Shown: positions 32,390-45,748, counted from the stretch's first letter. The stretch: 64,000 bases of DNA from Fagopyrum homotropicum (GCA_033239125.1 BSWB01000008.1:712001-776000), one strand, 5' to 3'. A program made the numbers and translations. Notes: generated from the letters alone by a model not told the origin.

Positions 32390-33790
32390 ATAAGCTTGAT
32401 TCCTAGATAAGCTTGATTCCTAGAATTGTGGCCCAAGAGATGGTGTCGGTAGAGGGTTCCATCCAGTGGACAGAAGAGTAAAGCTTGACTTCAAGGATGA
32501 TTCTATGAGAACATTCAATGACACTAGGGTTGTTGTTGTTGTTGTTAAAGATGACTTCATTACGAGCTTTCCAGGTATAGTACACAAAGGTAGTGTTGCA
32601 TGATCTTCTTATATGGTGTATAAAGCTTTTGATGTACCCGACGAAGCTACTAAGCTAGTCCCATAATTAAGTTGAAGTGGTTGAGTGAAGTACGCATCCA
32701 CTTAGCTATGATGTTGAACACAAGCTGATTGTATGAACAATTGATCCAAAGGTGGTCTTCCATTTTTTCATGGAAGAGACAAAGCTTGCAAGTGTTATTG
32801 GAAAGAAGGTTCCAATGGTGGAGTTTAACACTGGTAGAGAGTATGCAGTGGTCTGTAAGCCAAGAGATAAAGCTACATTTAGGAATGTTGAGTCCTCCCC
32901 ATGTTCCCTTACACCAAGGTGTTGTAAGACCACGTGGGTACAAAAGGTTATAAGCGTTAGAGGTGGAGAAAGATCTCGTTAGATCTAGTGAAGAAGTCGA
33001 TGATGTTGGATGGGCTATTGAGAAGGAGGAGATCATCACGAACCTTAAAGATCATTCTCTAGAGTGGTTGTAGGTGTTCTTAGAGATACAACTCCTAATA
33101 GTGCCGAGGCAAAGTTGCCTTGGATCCATGAACACCAAATGTTATCAACATATTTTTCCAGTTCGAAAATATATCTAGCAATGTTGGCTTTGTTCCGGGA
33201 GAAGAGCTCTTTGAAGCCCAATCCGCCCTCATTCTTGGGGAGGCAAACTTGCTTCCAAGCAACTAGAGCACGGTTACTATGGTTCTTTCCCGACCAAAGG
33301 TAAGAGCGAAGAACACCTTCAATTTTCTAGAGGAACTCCTAGATAGTGGAATGGTAGATCACAACTCGTGAAGCCAAGAGGTTGATGATAGGGATCCGAT
33401 CATGATCTTGGACGCTGCAAAGAAAGATGGTAGATTTATTTAGGTTGACACGCAATCCAGAGATGTCAACAAAGGAGTCAAGAGTATCCTTAAGAAAACG
33501 AATAGAGGTGGCATCTCCCTGAGAGAACATCATGAGTAATTCTCGGTCTAGCACATTTTGGGTGGAGGTTAAAAACCCAGGTTAGAGGTGTTAGAAAGGA
33601 TCATAGAGGATAGATATTCAAGAGCAATAACGTAGAGGGGTGGGAAAAGAGGGGAAACTTGTCTAAGACTTGTAGTGCCTTTGAAAAAACCTTCAAAGCT
33701 ACCATGAACATTAAATTTGGAAGAATCGGATGCTTTGTAATTTTGGGGGAGAAAAATAAAAGGATGAGCGTTTAGAGTGATTTTTGAGAG
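32390..33790 (-). pseudogene. LINE reverse transcriptase C-terminal half remnant
   Basis: Reading leftward: 33554-33339 gives FSQGDATSIRFLKDTLDSF and GLRVNLNKS, the region just after the LINE RT catalytic box. 33300-33060 continues the post-RT region in broken frames. 33039-32650 reads FSTSNAYNLLYP, KGTWGGLNIPKCSFISWL and CKLCLFHEKMEDHLWINCSY, a zinc-binding RT (zf-RVT) domain. 32585-32403 reads YYTWKARNEVIF with an Asn run from a GTT repeat. Stops and frameshifts throughout make it inactive. Together with the RNase H remnant at 21620-22250 it may be one LINE split by the CACTA element. Confidence 0.85.
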
Positions 33791-33903
33791 AATGAGAATG
33801 ATCTATTAAATAGCTCATTCCAATTATAGAGGAGTTGATTTTATAAACCATTCTAACATAAATCCATTTCAAATATAAAACTATATTTATATATATATAT
33901 ATA

Positions 33904-34933
33904 TTAGTTCAAGTGAGGAAATAGCTTGTAGATAAGAATTATGAGGGTTGTAAGCCATTGGATGGATTTTAAATCAAAAGCTCCCACACGCTCATTATTA
34001 ATGGCATTTTTGTAAATTGACTTAAAATCTGGAACAATGTCCTTACATTCAAAGATAGTCATCAATGTTCATACTTTTATGTGTCATTGTTCATGTTTTT
34101 ATACATCGGTGTTCATAGTGCTTTTATTTATCAAAGTGTCAAGTTCATTTAATCTTCTGTGTTCATTTTATGATGCATAGATGTTCATTTACAGTATATA
34201 ACCACACAAAAAAAAACTCATCACAAAACGTTAAAAGATGATCATAATATATTATGTATGTGTAAAAGTTATAAATAAGTCATCAGTGTTCATACTTTTA
34301 TACCTCATTGTTCATGTTTTTATTCATTGTTGTTCATACTTTTTACGTCGTTTTTCTTGTAAATATTATAAACTATTTTTCTATAAGGCATTGTGTCGAA
34401 CAGTTTGCGTGCACACTAAAAGGAGTATATAGATTGTTCAATTGGAACTATTACACCAACTCAACTTATGTATATACATGTATTTTCTCAATTAAACTTA
34501 TCAAACACAAAAATGATTCAAACAAATTTGATTTCGAAAACAAACATTAGTCATAATGAAACATAAACCGAATGAAAACCTAAACAATGATAGTAGAATT
34601 TCGAAGAAACAATACTTGAATCGTTTTATATTCTCTTTGATTTCACAATTCTTTATGTAATCAATCTCTGATTTGGTTGAAAATCGGAGCAAATATGAAG
34701 TTTGTGTGTTAGCGGCGAGAGAGAGGCTCAACACGTGGGAGGAAGAATGTGAGGGAGGGTTGAACGTATTAATTAGTGTCTAATTTTCTTCTTTTTTTAA
34801 AAAAAAATTTTATATAATTACTACAATGCCATTAATGATGAGTGTGTGAGAGCCGTTGATTTAAATCTCATCCTATGACTCACAATTCTCCTAATTCCTA
34901 TCTACAAGTCTTCTCCTCACCGGAACTTGCCCC
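33904..34933. mobile_element. MITE-like element A with ~115-bp inverted repeats in TA repeats
   Basis: The left end reads GTTCAAGTGAGGAAATAGCT and the right end, on the other strand, AGTTCCGGTGAGGAGAAGACT. The likeness runs on inward for about 115 bp (CTTGTAGATA, AGGAATTA, CACACGCTCAT / CACACACTCAT, TTAATGGCATT). Both outer edges abut (TA)n. The interior is AT-rich with many GTTCAT words and no gene. The left part closely matches 46703-46990. Confidence 0.75.
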
Positions 34934-35800
34934 TATATATATATACACTTGCTTATTTAGTTTCACAAAACAAAAATAAAATTTTTTTATAATTTTTTTA
35001 TTGTACATCAATTAGTTTGAATTATATTATTATTTTGTAGAAAAACATGCTTTTGACACAATTTGTTAACTACAATACGAATATTTCATTCAAGATGTAA
35101 TGCAATAGGAAAATGCTCGAAAACAATATAATTGGTTCAATTTATAAAAAAATATATTTGATAGAAGAAGTTACATACCTATTTATTTAGGTTGACGATT
35201 GTTTAGTGTTTATTTTTTAAATTTTTTGTTAGTCTTCATTTTTCTTAAATATAGTTTAAAAATAGCATATATTTACATTTTAAGCATTCACACATATATT
35301 ATCAAATATGATACGTTTTGTCATTTCATAACTCATGCGAAATAAAAAACATGTGTCAAAAACTTTCATTTCAATATCATATCAAACACCAAATATCAGG
35401 AATGACTTATTCCAATTTGTTATTTTATTCTGATTCTTGATTCCAATCTCATTCCTACTGCCGGACCAATCGAGCCTTTAGTGGTTAGACTTGAGATTGA
35501 TACACAGTAAATAATATACCTTTCCATGCAAAATCTTAATGCTTCATACATTGCATATTTTACAAATCAAAGGGAGTCATGTCAATATTAACTAGGGTTT
35601 AGCCTTAAAGCCTCAAAAGAATGAATTATCTTACAAATGATAGACCATAAACAAAACCTAAACCTCCTTCTGTTTATGATCTTTGTATGATCAAAAGTGC
35701 ACATCATCAAATGTACTACACACCCTTACAACTAACATCATTTTTCCATCACACACAACTGACTCAGTTTTGATATTTCACCTTAAGCTGCAAAATGGCA
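34934..35800. other. AT-rich 3' flank of the genic island
   Basis: No gene or repeat recognised. The rightmost part is probably the 3' untranslated region of the gene ending at 35801. Confidence 0.5.
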
Positions 35801-38800
35801 TTACACTTGCATCGAATCTGATTCAATCTCTCTGGCAAGCTCTCTTGTCAAGGAATCAGCACGCTCGTCTTGCCCCCCCGCAAATGAGTAAACTTTGAAC
35901 GCAAACTGAAAGGCCCTCCACAACATTTTCACACTTAACACATTTTTTCCATCTGTTTTCGAACTCGTTTCTTCCTTCGCTTCTCTCCTTTCCTGCAACA
36001 CCACAATGAGGATGACGGAAATGAAAGGACATTCAAATAGTTTGCAAAGATTTCGTGTTTTACTACAACCCATTTTTTTCTAGTTAGGATGTGCATACTT
36101 TCAGTGACAATTCAATGAATCCGGATGATAGATCCACCATGGATTCCTTAATCTTTGTGAAGATGATGAAGTCAAAATGAATGTTCTGCCGCTGGAACTT
36201 CTTTGATTCTTCCTCTTTGGTACGCTCTAAACCTTCAAGTTCTCCTTTCATCTGTAAACAAATTGATGGAAACAAATTTTTGTGATTCAGTTTGATTGAC
36301 ATTAACAAGAGAAATATTGGTCTCACCTTGTTGAAGTACTTTTCCACTTTATCAAGATTCTCAGCAAGAGGCCGTTCGATCTTCCAGTTTTGGATTTCTG
36401 ATACGATCCCATTTAGCTTCGTAGAAAGCGTTGCTGCCACCCTTAGTGTCTCCAGCTTGTTCATAGGGAATCCTTCAAACCTTGACAAAATCTGAAGAAT
36501 ACCATAAAAACGTATAGAGTAATTGGAGAATGGCGAAATACATATGTAACTGCATATACTAGCCTGGGTCTCATCAGTGAGGACTTCAAGAACAGATTCA
36601 ACATGGCCGTGAAATTTGAGCAGCTCATCCATGTCACTGGTCTGAAATGCAGTCAAGTCGCGTTGCAATTCTTTGATTTCCTTGCCATGCTTCTCCATGT
36701 CCCCTTCTATCTGTTGGAAGTATGATGATCTGAGTGCCAAATATGTCTGTTAGAGCTAAGAAACTTAAAACATGTAAGTTTTGGTAAGTTAACAATGCTA
36801 TTTATCTCATTACCTTTTCGTCATCTCTGCCAGTGCATCAGCCATGCTTTTGCCTCCTCCTTGGGCGTTTTTTCCGGTGGAAACGTTCTTGCTCCCTGGA
36901 GGTGGTTTTCCAGAAGGCAAGCAAGAACCTTCCACTTTTCCCCTAAGAACTCTATACATATTTCCCATGTGGGTGGACCTCTTTAACTTTGTTCTATTCC
37001 TCGGACGAACACTGGTTCTCATTCCACCGGGTGGAGGTGGTGCATCTCCTCTCTTCACCATTGACCCTGGTGGAGGTGGTGGTGGTTGTCCTCCCTTTCC
37101 CATTACTGGTGGTGGAGGTGGTGGTGCAACTGATGTGCCAGGTACCGGTGGAGGTGGTGGTACTACAACTGATGCGTTAGGTGCTGGTGAAGGTGAAGCT
37201 GAGCCTGGAACTGGTGGTGGTGGTGGTGGTGGTGGTGGTGAAAGTGATGTGCCAGGCTGCAGTGAAGGTGGTGGTGTCTCCATATCAGAAGTAGGTGGTG
37301 GTGGTGGTGGTGGTGGTGGAGGCAGAGGAGGTGATTCCACAACGGATAATCTTCTTGGAGGGCTATAACAAGGAGATGGTGGGGGTGTTCGAGGAGGAGG
37401 AGAAGCTTTAACAGGCATTGGTGGCGGAGGAGGAGGAGGAGCCGATGATAGGATTGTAGATGGTGTGGATGTGTGTGGTGGTGTTAATGGGGTGGAAACT
37501 GCATTTTCTGGTGAGTGTGCAGGTGACAAAGGAGAAGTTGGAGATGGTGACGGCTGTAAGAATTCTACAACTTCACTTTCATTCACCATTGAAGTCATAG
37601 TTTTCGTCTCCTTTGGTTCATCATCCAACTTGTCGTTCTTCTCTTCCTCCGTCTCCTTTGGCTCATCATCCGACTTGTCATTCATCTCTTCCTTTGGCTC
37701 ATCATCCGACTTGTCATTCATCTCTTCCTTTGGCTCATCATCCAACTTGTCATTCTTCTCTTCCTCCTCCATCTCCTTTGGTTCATTATCCGTCTTGTCA
37801 TTCTTCTCTTCCTCCGTCTCCTTCAGGTCATCATTATCCGTAACTCTCACTTCAGGTTCAATTGTCACTTGGTCTCCGGCCTCTGTTTTACCCTCCTCCA
37901 AGGATCCAAAATTCAGGTTCTGATGGTAGCTATCATTGGCTGCAAACTGTGGCATGACTTGTGCAACAAGACGTTTAAGATCCGTGGGACTGAGTTTCTC
38001 CACAGTCTGAGCCCTCAAGTTGAGTAGCTGAGGTGAAGAGTATGACCCTAACATGGCTCCCAATAAGTCAGCAAATCTAGGAGAATCCGGAAGCACAGAA
38101 GTTGGAGTACGAGGAGATATAGAAGTAGACGATCTTCCATACTCCGGGTTGCAATCCACCAATGGTTTTGGCTTTGGCTTTACTTTTATGGAACCTGAGT
38201 GTTCATGTTTCCGCTCCCCATCCATCATCTCAAACCTATCTTTTGCAGCATTGTTGATGCAATCTAACATTTGCCGCACCAATTCAACTGAGAAAGTAAA
38301 GTTGACAAATGTCATCTTACTCCAAAAAGGATCAACTAAATAGTTTGCAAAACTTACCAAGTTCGTCCAGAGGAATAATTTCAATTTGAGACTTCTTGAA
38401 CTTGTCCCTCATACTCTCGTCCTCAACCCAAGAATCCGCAATGCATTCAAGAACATGATAGAGACAGATCAAACCCTATGAAATCAGACGCATTAATGAT
38501 TTACACTTGCTTTTCTGGTACAGTAATTTGTCTACGAAATGAAGAAAAACGGTTACTTGATGGGTGTTCCTCTCCTTCATTTTCAGAACCGGATTGCCAG
38601 GAATCAAATCCGGGTACATTCTGTTCAGATCATCTATTGTTGCCATCACTAACTGCAAATAAATAAATAATCCAAATTGGCATTTCAAAGATGATCATTT
38701 TAGAGCATGTATATGATATATACCTCATGAATGGCGACAGAGCCATTGAGAGGGGGAATATCAAAGATATCTCGGAAGATGAGGATCTTCTTCCTAAGAC

Positions 38801-39394
38801 GCATAAACTCTAAGAAGGTGCCTCCTCCTCCACCTCCTGATCCTCCAGCATTGCTGCTGCTTTCGCTGTGGTTGCTGGCTTCGCTGTGATTGCTGGCTTC
38901 GCTGTGGTCGCTGCACGTCCTGCTCAGGTAGCTCCTTATGGTTTCCTTTCCGCTCTTCCATCCCTCTTGTGGAGCCTTCCCAGCCGCACTCTTCTATAAA
39001 TAACAGCATCACCAGAATGTTTCAATCAGTTCTTCTACTCAGATGCAAACATGTTTTCACCAAATTGTTTCAAGGTATCATTGGTGCCATGGTTTTTGTA
39101 TTGAATTTACACAGAAATTACAATAAGAAATCATACTAATCTAAGGTTTCAACCAATCTGCATCAACATTCATATTATATCAAAAACTAATTGAAGGCCC
39201 CATTAATTTGGGAATTCTGCTGAATATACCAAATAAAGATATTAGGTATCAATCTCATACTCAATCTTACATAATGAAAAACATAAAATGCAGAATTGCA
39301 GGAAACGAAGCAGCAAAACCTTGAATTTGTTGTGAGTCTTGCGATGGAAGAGCTTAGTCAAACAGGAGAGGGGTTTGGATTCTGTAATTCGCAT
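35801..39394 (-). CDS. At4g04980-like, CHUP1-related proline-rich protein (902 aa, 9 exons)
   Basis: Exons on the - strand: 39394-39320, 38993-38724, 38652-38557, 38475-38358, 38287-36814, 36729-36564, 36491-36327, 36251-36099, 35992-35801; 2709 nt including stop, phases consistent throughout. Start MRITESKPLSCLTKLF. Exon 2 has a Ser/Asn-rich tract, then LRKKILIFRDIFDIPPLNGS; exons 3-4 carry MATIDDLNRMYPDLIPGNP and VLECIADSWVEDESM. Exon 5 (residues ~187-677) has acidic DDEPKE repeats (~323-416) and a long polyproline region (~459-613), then GGGKSMADALAEMTKR. The C-terminus has coiled-coil-like YFQQIEGDMEKHGKEI, LLKFHGHVESVLEVLTDETQ, FDFIIFTKIKESMVDLSSG and FQFAFKVYSFAGGQDERAD, resembling the CHUP1/IPGA1 C-terminal domain. 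Role unproven; polyproline plus coiled coil suggests cytoskeleton or profilin contact. Intron 6 appears to be GC-AG. Confidence 0.9.
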
Positions 39395-39807
39395 AGACGA
39401 TTATTTTATATAATCTTCCTCTTCTTCGTCATCAAGAAGAAGATGAGCAAATTCTGTTTCGAAACGCTGAAATGAATAAAAATGTAACCACAAACAGGCA
39501 CCACAACTTGGTCGAATAATCAATCTGGGTACTCGATTATAGCAAAAGAAGGTACACACGAATCCAAACCCTGAATCAAAACCAAAATGTGATTTAAATT
39601 GATCACTAATCTGAATCGCGGTAGGGTTAGGGCAAGGCTGAATGATGATCCAAGGGAGGCACGGAATTCTGCTTCTTTTCTCCGAGGAATACAAAAGGGG
39701 TTACTCTTTGAGGGTTCGAAGCTCCCCTCTCTCTCCCTTTTTGTGTTCCTAACGGCTATAGGAGAATTCCATTCCCCCCCAAACTTTGTTCATTTGGGAT
39801 ATGCTCC

Positions 39808-39820
39808 TTAATTTATAGTC
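39808..39820 (-). promoter_or_regulatory. Likely TATA box of the At4g04980-like gene
   Basis: The - strand reads CTATAAATTAAGG, about 415 bp upstream of the ATG at 39394. That would leave a leader of roughly 385 nt. This part holds only short frames and a CT-rich tract. Confidence 0.5.
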
Positions 39821-40207
39821 TTTGCAGCGACAAAGACGACGATTGATCATCAACCAAAACCGGTTTAATCATCCCTTATTACATTTGGAAGATCTTTCCT
39901 TTTCTCATATCCGCCCCAGCCAAATACGTGGAGGGTCGACATAGCACACAACTTAGAAAAGTACATAAGATATATATATATACCAGAACCAGACAAAATC
40001 ATTATGCAAAATTAGGCCTCGTATTCTTTATTTGATACAATTCAATATGCAACTCTTGTAGTTCTCAATCTAGTAAAGGATTTGATGAAGCCATTCCAGA
40101 CGTACTGAGATTTAGGTCAAAAGGAAGGAGCAGAGACTAATCTTCGATCTCAGCTAGTTATAATAGTATTGGCTCCAAATCCAGGTGGCGATGGGTGCAG
40201 ATGATGA

Positions 40208-42352
40208 TCACGTATTTGTGTACCTGTCAGAAGGCAGAGAATCTCCTTGCAGGAAGGAGGCGAAGAGCGCAAGCGAGGCACTGGGTTTGAAGATAGGCAC
40301 GGCGTGCCCTGCTCCTCTAAAAGTGGCGAATGTCAGCCCTTTATACTCTTGGTACCACCCGCTAACCTGCGCCTCGTGGTACCAGGGCCTCCATGATTTC
40401 GTTATCGGAAGCCCTAGCGCATTTATGCTGTATCGGGTTGATAGAACAGGAACTCTTCCATCTGTATCTCCGCTGTCCCCCCGGAAAATATGAAGTCCGA
40501 TCAGTACAAAATCTATACAAAGAACTGATTCAACAAGTTGAATTGTACCTGTAGACCCATATCCTGAGTCCTGCATCAATCAGCTTTCGGTATATGGGAA
40601 GAACCGACGGTACCGTGTCATTCCAGCTGGCAAATATCGTAAAGCTGCGTGCAAGGAACAGGATGAGCATTCAAAGATAGAGAGCAATGGAGTAGAATTA
40701 GCATCGATGATGATTACTTGCAAATGCTCCAGTTTTTGAGCTGAATGCCATCACTGACATGAAGAGCCCTTTGAACGTCGGGTTTATTGTAGAAAGCTTT
40801 TGCATAGTCATCAAGGCATGGGTCATAACCTCCCATGATTCGCGGCATCTGTACATACACACGACAACACACTGGTTTAATTTATTGATGATCCTCTCTA
40901 ACATAGCATGATAATGAGGAGGAATATATATATATCTCACCATTTTAGAAGAGCGCTTGAACATGACTTGTGTTGAAGATTTATGTTCAGATTTTGTATA
41001 ATTCCCAATGCAAACGGAAGTGTATAAGCTGTAGATGTCAATTTCTTTGTACTGTTTAAGAACCTCATCCACGGCTTGGCTGCACTCGAGGTTACTCCAC
41101 GTATCATCACTGTCGAAATCACAAGTCTCATTGATGATCTTGTGGGTCTCGTCTGAAACCACCGCATGACTCCAAGCATAGTCTACTAGACCTCTCCAGT
41201 CTTCTGAGTCCGACGTTTCCGGGTTACCCAACTGAAAATATACACACACAGTTTCATCAGCAAATGAAAGATTTAATTTTGAGATTTTTATCAGATGAAA
41301 AATAAACAAACATACCAAAATACCCTTGAGATTGATATAAAGAGATGGATCTTTGTTCTTGTCATGAATGAGCTCAGCTAACTCTGGTACATATTTTCCT
41401 GCATAGCTCTCGCCAGCAATGTAGAAGGCGCGGCTTCTGTATGATGGAAATTTGAGGAACCAGTTATGCAGGAATGCATAAGCATCATTAGCTGAAAATT
41501 ATCAAGGGAAATCAAGAAATTAGTTCATATACACAAAGGGAGGGTATAGAATGGAAAAATTACCTGCAAATTCATCTCCAAGAACATCATAATCTGAACT
41601 AGTGTTTGTATATGAAAATCCAACTCCAACAGGCGATTCCAAAAACAGCATATTGGCTTCTGCATCATTAATTATCTTAGCCTTCTTAGGTAGTTCTAAA
41701 TTGAAGTAAACATGCATCTACATAGTTCAAGTTCTATGAGCTGACCTCTATTCCATGCATATTGATTAAATTTGAGTTGGTCTCCATTAGTGTCCACAAT
41801 GAAAGGTCCAATTTCCTGTGTAGCTCCATATCCAACAGACGAGCATCCCGGACCTATAAAAGCCAAGGATAAACTCAAGGAATATGAAAGGTGAAGCATC
41901 CAAGTAAAGGTGAGGCAATCTTGAATTTAAAAACCAACTTTGGTTTATAACCATAGATTATGTGTCAATAGAAGCTTACATCATATGTTCCAAAATTTGT
42001 TCCTCTTTTTGTTGGATAAGGAAGTTATTCTCATATATGATGATGATGATAGAGAAAGATGTAAAAATAAGATATTGTAATGGCGCTTACCGCCATTAAG
42101 CCAAAGGACTAAGGGCTTGAGTTGAGGCTGAGAAAAGGCCTCATAAAACCAGAAAAAGAGTTCCCTTCCATTGATTTGATCAACTGTTACATAGCCAGCA
42201 TATTGCTGAAAGCTTACTTGAGGCTGGCCTGGCAGTTTAGACACCAGATGATTGTCTTTTGTCACAGTATAATACCTCTGAGTGTATACAGTGTGTAGCT
42301 GCAAGGAAAGTACCAAAATGAGAAGGACAGTCAGATTGGACAGAGACTCCAT
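40208..42352 (-). CDS. Serine carboxypeptidase-like protein, SCPL31 type (474 aa, 8 exons)
   Basis: Exons on the - strand: 42352-42091, 41853-41746, 41659-41564, 41491-41316, 41231-40941, 40848-40718, 40644-40549, 40472-40208; 1425 nt with stop, all GT-AG, phases consistent. Residues 1-24 form a signal peptide (MESLSNLTVLLILVLSLQLH), so the protein enters the secretory pathway (vacuole or apoplast). Then YAGYVTV, the oxyanion/substrate motif NGGPGCSSVGYGA (~85-97), EANMLFLESPVGVGFSYTNT, nucleophile Ser184 in GESYAG, Asp391 in SGDTDGRVPV and His443 in GAGHAVP: a complete S10 triad. Length and GATQEIGPF fit the SCPL31/32 group. Likely a C-terminal exopeptidase; the wider family also includes acyltransferases, so activity is inferred. 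It lies upstream of, and in the same direction as, the At4g04980-like gene. Confidence 0.95.
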
Positions 42353-42401
42353 GATTGTCAAGTGGATGAAGAAGAATTGCAAAGCTACACAAAACACAAT
42401 G

Positions 42402-42413
42402 GTATATATAGAC
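42402..42413 (-). promoter_or_regulatory. TATA box of the SCPL gene
   Basis: The - strand reads TCTATATATACC about 50 bp before the ATG at 42352, leaving a very short leader of about 20-25 nt. Confidence 0.65.
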
Positions 42414-45400
42414 AGTAGTGAGCTAGAAAGAGAGAATAGAGGAATATGAATAATTTAATCTGGATTAAGGAGTAATATCCACTAATTAGATCTTTGACAA
42501 GGATGGCTTCTGACACGCCAGCTTATATGAGATGAGAAATTCCGAGGATTACCATTCATTCTTGAAAGATAGAGGGCAGTGCAGCTGCATTTAAAGACAA
42601 GTGTGTAGGGCAGCAAATGAGTTTTACCATCTCTTGTAGCAAAAAGTGCCACGTCGACATCCTTCAAGATTGTCTCTTTCTCAGGCAACCCACACAGCAA
42701 GGACCACTGCTGCATCAAATTAATATGAATGTGCAACAGCTGCTCATTATTTTTCTTACTGTCAATTCTGAGCTGAGTAAAAAAATCAAAGAAGCCAAGA
42801 GAGACATGGAAGTGACCATTTAAGAAGAAAAGATGTGCGATTACTGCCTAAATGTCAACTTGAACAGTCTTAAGGCTAGTTTTCTATGCTAAATTGCATT
42901 GTTTTATAATGCAAGACAAGACAGGTGGTCTGCAAACAAACAATTTGGCCCAAATACCGTTAAGTCCAAAGCATAGTTTCGAAAACGTAATGGATCAGTA
43001 TCAGTTAAAGACGTTAAAATTACGGTATTAATATTACCCCTTCTTCCTTACCTAATAAATAAAATACACCTCTTCTGGTTAGAAAAGAAACGGCGGAAGT
43101 TGTCTGCTTATCTTCTTCATTACAGAGAATTGCAAACAGACGGCTACTGTATGCATGATTGAGAGAAACTGCATACATTAACAAAAAGCAATTAGTGAGA
43201 GAAGGGTTAATTAATTAATATTAATCTCATCCATTAGACATTAACTAACAGTGAATAAGGAAGGAGAAGATACCCACTTACGATCGATTCAGACTCGTTT
43301 GATTTGTGACGAAGACTCTCACGGATAAAGGTTAGTCTTCGATCCATTTTATGTTGAAGTCTAGATCCATTCAATGTTTGATTTTGAAACGGAATCGTAA
43401 ATTTAATCTAACACATCCTTGGCAGTGATCCTAGCCAGCTTTTGAATAAGCTGAACAGCCAACATTCCAAACTATGGTGAATAATATTAATGGTCCTACT
43501 TCAAAGGCCAAAACACTTTCTAACATTGTTTAGGAAAAGAATCATAATCGATACAACTACATTCTACATTACTACAACACTTTTAAATTATTTAATTAAT
43601 TTTAGTAATATTATTAAATATATATGACCTTATATAATTATATTTGTTCTCTAATTAATATATTTAGTATAATGATCCTCTAAACTATCACATTATTTTC
43701 ATATACATAAATATTTTCTGTAATAACTATTTGTATCTCTTTGTTTTAATAATTAAAAAAATATAATTACTTTATTAATAAAAATATAAGAAATCATTAC
43801 TCGTAATTAGTTAATTATATGGGTTGGTTCACCTACGGAGTATACATTCAATTACAATATTATGGAATGTTGTCGTTGTCTCTCTTAACAATTTTTTTCA
43901 GAAATTCCAAATAATTCACGAAGTAATAATATAAAAAATTTGAACTAACAAATATTATATTAAACATATACTAATAATTGTAGCTATTAAAATTTAAACT
44001 TTTATAACACTAATTTAAAATTTAGGTATCATTAGTAAAAACATTATTTTCTGTCACTTGGTTGTATTTTATTAGTTAAAAATGTACAAGTAAACAATGC
44101 ATAAAAATAAGTAATAAATTAAACAAAACAATACGTGAATTAAGTATGAAAAATATTAATATATAAATTTTGAAGAAATTGACTAAAATTATGAGGTGAG
44201 ATGGTTACAGTTACTATTATGATAACAATTTATCCTCACACCTTCTAAAATTTACAAAATTATCACCACATCTCTTATAAACAGGTAAATTAATTTAGAC
44301 CATTACATCAAACGACTTATCTTGTTATATTATATCCTGAGATTTGTCACTTAAATGACGCTCGATGTCTCCAATTAATTCTCTATAACCTATACGTATA
44401 ATTCTTTTTTATGAGGAATCAATTTGGCAAAAACGAAAGATTGATTATCTTTTTAAGGGAATAATACCATATAGCTATTTTATTTTATTTTATAATGAAA
44501 AGTGATCATTACAGAATTCAAACATACAGTGACTAATCTATCCTTCAAACTTTTGGAGATGAAAACTATAATATTTTTATTAAATGAATCTCCAATAGAT
44601 GACATCTAAGAATATTAATTGAATAGATCGGGTGTGTAACACACTAGTTTATAAATTAAACTAGATAGTTTGTGAACATTAAATATTTTGTTATTAATGT
44701 AAAAAAAATAGAAAGATAAGATAATTTTTTATTATAAAAATACAAATTCATTTTTACATATTTTAGTTCTAAATATTATACTAGGTTAGGACGCATGCCT
44801 TGCACGGCTTTTTGAAAAAAATATATATTAATTTTAATTACATTGATAATTTACGTCGAGTATTAATTACCATATAATTATTAAATGTATAATCTAAAGA
44901 CAATACTTAAGTGACTGACATGTATCCAATTATATACTCAACGTCTATAATCGCCCGAAGAGATTCGGGGAGATTTTAATTAATTTGATTACTTTCTTAT
45001 CTTCTACCGATAAGATTTCGAAAAACAAAAAAATTACCAATTTAATTTTCATAAAAAATAATAGTCGTCAATTTAGATTAAAACTTTAATCATTTTCCAT
45101 AAGCAAAATATAATATACGGACTGTAAAATTAATATATATATATATATATAGATTTATTTTTAACCGAGTTTGAAATTTAAAAATAAAAAAAAATTTATT
45201 CAGTAATCGATAAAAATTAAAATCGTTAGTTAAAATAGAAAGGATATTTTGGAAAAAATTACGATTGAATAAATTTTGAAAGAGACATAGAACCTAGTTC
45301 ATCAAACTAAAAATTATACTTCAACTTAGTCAAAAGGCCAATAAATGTATGATTTGTTTAATTTTCAAACCCTTTATTTATACAAGTTATCAAACTATCC

Positions 45401-45685
45401 GCTGTACTTGATAATCGATGTGGGATGAAAATATTTAACGTAAATAGATTGCGCTTATAATCCTTCAAAATAAATTAAGAAAAAAATAAAATCTTTCAAA
45501 AAAAATATTTTGATTTGCTATGCTCGTGATGATTTGGTTTAAATTCGATTGAGATTATTATAATTGATATAAATAATTTTAATTGTGGTAATTTAAAAAG
45601 AAAAGAATTTCTAGCCTTAATGGGGATAACTCTATTTATAATTCCTTATATTTAGGAGTGTCATGTCAACACTAAAGAACTCTAC

Positions 45686-45690
<5 letters not shown>
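42414..45690. other. AT-rich intergenic DNA upstream of the SCPL gene
   Basis: No confirmed gene. A - strand stretch at 42736-42482 reads LMQQWSLLCGLPEKETILKD and VALFATRDGKTHLLPYTLVF with gene-like composition, but I do not recognise it and see no partner exons; it may be an exon remnant. From 43500 on the sequence is very AT-rich. At 45290-45560 is one copy of the repeat that forms the tandem array near 48 kb. Confidence 0.45.

Positions 45691-45748
<58 letters not shown>
45691..45748. repeat. (TA)n microsatellite
   Basis: About 29 TA units directly before element B (GGGATAGGATCAGG at 45749). Confidence 0.9.

Noticed and set aside
36844..37368. Gly-rich + strand frame of 174 codons
   Set aside because: Antisense shadow of the polyproline exon of the At4g04980-like gene.
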